Of a stretch of DNA of 8,189 nucleotides, positions 6,723-8,189 are shown piece by piece. The translations under genes were made by a program, and so were the position numbers. The notes under the pieces were generated by a model. It saw only the letters and a list, made by a program, of their open reading frames with translations, was not told the origin of the DNA and made no database searches. This DNA comes from Actinomycetes bacterium (GTDB lineage Bacteria > Actinomycetota > Acidimicrobiia > Acidimicrobiales > SZUA-35), in assembly GCA_024227975.1 (NCBI GenBank), contig JAAETV010000418.1, positions 1 through 8,189 of the forward strand, written 5' to 3'. Within the stretch, counting starts at the first letter, position 1. Each line of letters begins with the position of its first letter.

Positions 6723-6729
6723 ACCTCCT
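6723..6729 (-). promoter_or_regulatory. Strong Shine-Dalgarno (AGGAGGT) near the protease start
   Basis: The minus strand reads AGGAGGT followed by nine bases and ATG (6713-6711). It is the best ribosome-binding site in the window and well spaced for that ATG. The ATG is in the +1-shifted frame relative to the protease ORF, whose own frame has a TGA overlapping it (ATGA). The nearest usable protease start codon, TTG at 6688, is 34 bases from the site, too far for normal initiation. Confidence 0.7.
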
Positions 6730-6747
6730 TCTCTCTTCAGAGTCGAA

Positions 6748-6773
6748 TTGACTACAATCCACGTGGTGGAATT
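6748..6773 (+). promoter_or_regulatory. Promoter/operator-like elements in the divergent spacer
   Basis: The spacer of about 190 bases between the protease and the epoxide hydrolase holds TACAAT (6754-6759, a TANNNT match on the plus strand). It directly follows TTGACT (6748-6753), and overlaps CCACGTGG (6759-6766), an 8-base palindrome within a larger imperfect inverted repeat AATCCAC-gtg-GTGGAATT (6756-6773). TACAAT could be a -10 for the epoxide hydrolase with a leader of about 140 bases. TTGACT has no well-spaced -10 of its own (ATTCAC at 17 bases is poor). I see nothing definite in the rest of the spacer (6774-6906). Confidence 0.3.
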
Positions 6774-6906
6774 CACCCAGCAGTGGTGGGCCGACCGCTC
6801 GATGGTCGTCGTCACCAGCCCCAACCGGCCTCATGGCCACCTGTGCGATTCAGACCGACGTGAGCCATGATGCAATGTTCAAGCCTCCGAGCACCTATGA
6901 GGAACC

Positions 6907-8043
6907 ATGTCGGCGCCAATCACCCCCTTCAAGATGTCGGTCGATGACCTTGTTCTCGACGATCTTCGCCAACGACTGCGAGCCACCCGCTGGCCCGAGT
7001 CCGAGGTTGTCGACGATTGGAGCCAGGGCGCACCCCTAGCCTATGTACAGGAGGTGTGCACCTATTGGGCCGACACCTACGACTGGCGGTCGAGAGAAAC
7101 TGCTCTCAACCGTTTCGATCAGTTCATGACCCCGATCGCTGAGGTCGACATCCACTTCATCCATGTCCGTTCAGCTGAGCCAGACGCCTTTCCTCTGCTC
7201 ATCACCCATGGTTGGCCGGGCTCGATCGTCGAGTTCCACAAGATCATCGAACCGCTGACCAATCCGACAGCCCACGGGGGCGACCCCTCTGACGCTTTCC
7301 ATGTCGTCTGCCCCTCACTCCCCGGCTATGGGTTCTCAGGCAAACCACGAGCGACCGGTTGGGGGGTACCAAAGGTGGCCGAAGCATGGGCCGAGCTGAT
7401 GGCTCGCCTCGGATACGACCGCTACGGGGCCCAAGGAGGCGACTGGGGGGCCGCCGTCACCACCGCGATCGGCTCAATCGACCCCGACCACTGTGCTGGT
7501 ATCCATCTGAACATGCCCCTCGGGCGTCCCGGGCCCGATGACCCCATCGAGACCGAGACCGAGAAGCGGGCCGTGACCGCTCTCCAGCATTATCAGGACT
7601 GGGACTCCGGCTATTCGAAACAGCAGTCGACGAGGCCCCAGACTCTTGGCTACGGACTCACCGATTCTCCCGCCGGCCAGGCCGCTTGGATTCTAGAGAA
7701 GTTCTGGGCCTGGACCGATTGTGACGGCCATCCCGAGAATGCGCTGAGTCGGGATGAGATGCTCGACAACATCATGTTCTACTGGGTCAATGCCGCCGCC
7801 ACCTCGTCGGCCCGGATCTACTGGGAGAGCTTTGGTCGTTTCCAGCCCGATCCAGTGACCGTGCCGACCGGGATCGCGGCCTTCCCCCGGGAGATCTTGC
7901 CGGCAGCGCGCCGCTGGTGCGACCACCTCTATCGCAACATCAGACACTGGACCGACATGGATCGGGGCGGTCACTTTGCCGCCTTCGAGCAACCCGAGCT
8001 CTTCGTCGACGACGTACGAGCCTTCTTCCGGCTGGTTCAGTGA
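6907..8043 (+). CDS. Epoxide hydrolase (microsomal-type, EHN domain plus alpha/beta hydrolase)
   Basis: The enzyme adds water to epoxides to give vicinal diols through a covalent aspartyl ester. The N-terminal epoxide-hydrolase domain (about 1-110) opens with ITPFKMSVDDLVLDDLRQRL and keeps TRWPE and the W-x-Q/Y-rich helix. The alpha/beta hydrolase fold follows. The HGWPGS oxyanion loop is at 101-106, the nucleophile Asp179 is in GGDWGA, the charge-relay acid Glu329 is in AAFPREI, and His356 is in RGGHFAAFE. Tyr236 (SGY, before the TRPQTLGYGL segment) and Tyr305 (ARIYWE) are the likely epoxide-activating tyrosines. Use of Glu as the acid matches the microsomal/juvenile-hormone hydrolase group. 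At 378 residues it is full-length without the eukaryotic membrane anchor, so it is cytoplasmic. The ATG at 6907 has GAGGA close upstream. The stop overlaps the next gene, so the two are co-transcribed. The substrate is unknown. Confidence 0.95.
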   Translation: MSAPITPFKMSVDDLVLDDLRQRLRATRWPESEVVDDWSQGAPLAYVQEVCTYWADTYDWRSRETALNRFDQFMTPIAEVDIHFIHVRSAEPDAFPLLITHGWPGSIVEFHKIIEPLTNPTAHGGDPSDAFHVVCPSLPGYGFSGKPRATGWGVPKVAEAWAELMARLGYDRYGAQGGDWGAAVTTAIGSIDPDHCAGIHLNMPLGRPGPDDPIETETEKRAVTALQHYQDWDSGYSKQQSTRPQTLGYGLTDSPAGQAAWILEKFWAWTDCDGHPENALSRDEMLDNIMFYWVNAAATSSARIYWESFGRFQPDPVTVPTGIAAFPREILPAARRWCDHLYRNIRHWTDMDRGGHFAAFEQPELFVDDVRAFFRLVQ

Positions 8044-8189
8044 TGGGTAGCAACATGCGAATGGATCATGTCGCTCTCGCCAGCCGCCAAGCCTGGGACA
8101 ACATGACCCGCTACTGCTACCAGCTCGGAGGTGAGTGGTTGGGTGGACCAGACCCTGACGAAGTCGACGGAAAGAACAACGGCTTCTAC
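8043..8189 (+). CDS. VOC-superfamily protein, N-terminal part (glyoxalase/dioxygenase-like; runs off the window)
   Basis: The first 49 codons are present and the frame is open to the edge. MDHVALASRQAWDNMTRYC is the typical opening beta strand and helix of the vicinal-oxygen-chelate fold, and the His in DHVALA is at the position that often supplies the first metal ligand. LGGEWLGGP fits the next strand. The start is ATG at 8043, overlapping the epoxide-hydrolase stop as TGATG. Internal ATGs at 8055 and 8061 are alternatives, and no clear Shine-Dalgarno is seen before any of them. Overlap implies coupled translation with the hydrolase, hence a shared small-molecule or detoxification pathway. 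Too little is present to tell glyoxalase, dioxygenase or resistance protein apart. Confidence 0.7.
   Translation, partial: MGSNMRMDHVALASRQAWDNMTRYCYQLGGEWLGGPDPDEVDGKNNGFY

Noticed and set aside
6411..6824. Minus-strand ORF overlapping the protease N-terminal half, including the ATG with the strong Shine-Dalgarno
   Set aside because: Beyond the start region its sequence is an Arg/Gly/Cys-rich frame-shadow of the protease. I treat the start as belonging to the protease with a one-base shift rather than as a separate gene.

Overview
The window is high-GC (roughly 60% by eye) and reads like the chromosome of an actinomycete. I would place it, tentatively, in or near the Acidimicrobiia. The basis is an actinobacterial-style bacterial class A RNase P RNA, GTG/TTG starts, TANNNT -10 boxes, a PBP tail with a TTTT linker followed by acidic and proline-rich repeats, and a histidine phosphatase clustered with a DUF164-type zinc-ribbon protein. 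The class-level placement is inference. I see no transposase, integrase, tRNA or CRISPR array.

Left edge (1-534, plus strand): the last 43 codons of a membrane protein run in from outside the window. rnpB, the RNA subunit of RNase P, follows only 12 bases later, at about 147-534. Its P4 helix is complete but differs from the common sequence at two base pairs, each changed on both strands so that pairing is kept.

Centre (571-6688, minus strand): six genes point the same way, from right to left. They are a MarP-like membrane-anchored serine protease, a GAF-domain protein whose disordered N-terminus carries a ParB-like GLGRGL box, a bifunctional class A penicillin-binding protein, a coiled-coil zinc-ribbon protein, a small YdjM-like membrane protein and a histidine phosphatase. 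The last four are tightly packed (gaps of 5, 13 and 22 bases) and probably form one operon. The protease and GAF gene are separated by 51 and 75 bases and may have their own promoters. The theme is cell envelope: peptidoglycan polymerisation and cross-linking, a periplasmic protease, and a protein that could be a partner of a ParA/MinD-type ATPase.

Right edge (6907-8189, plus strand): an intact microsomal-type epoxide hydrolase overlaps the start of a VOC-superfamily gene that runs off the window. This pair looks catabolic and is transcribed divergently from the envelope genes, across a relatively AT-rich spacer of about 190-220 bases.

Points most worth a second look are the compensated P4 changes in rnpB, the ParB-like box on the GAF protein, and the protease start. 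There, an excellent Shine-Dalgarno and ATG lie one base out of frame with the gene. Most of the window is otherwise ordinary chromosome, and I do not see a clearly new multi-gene system.
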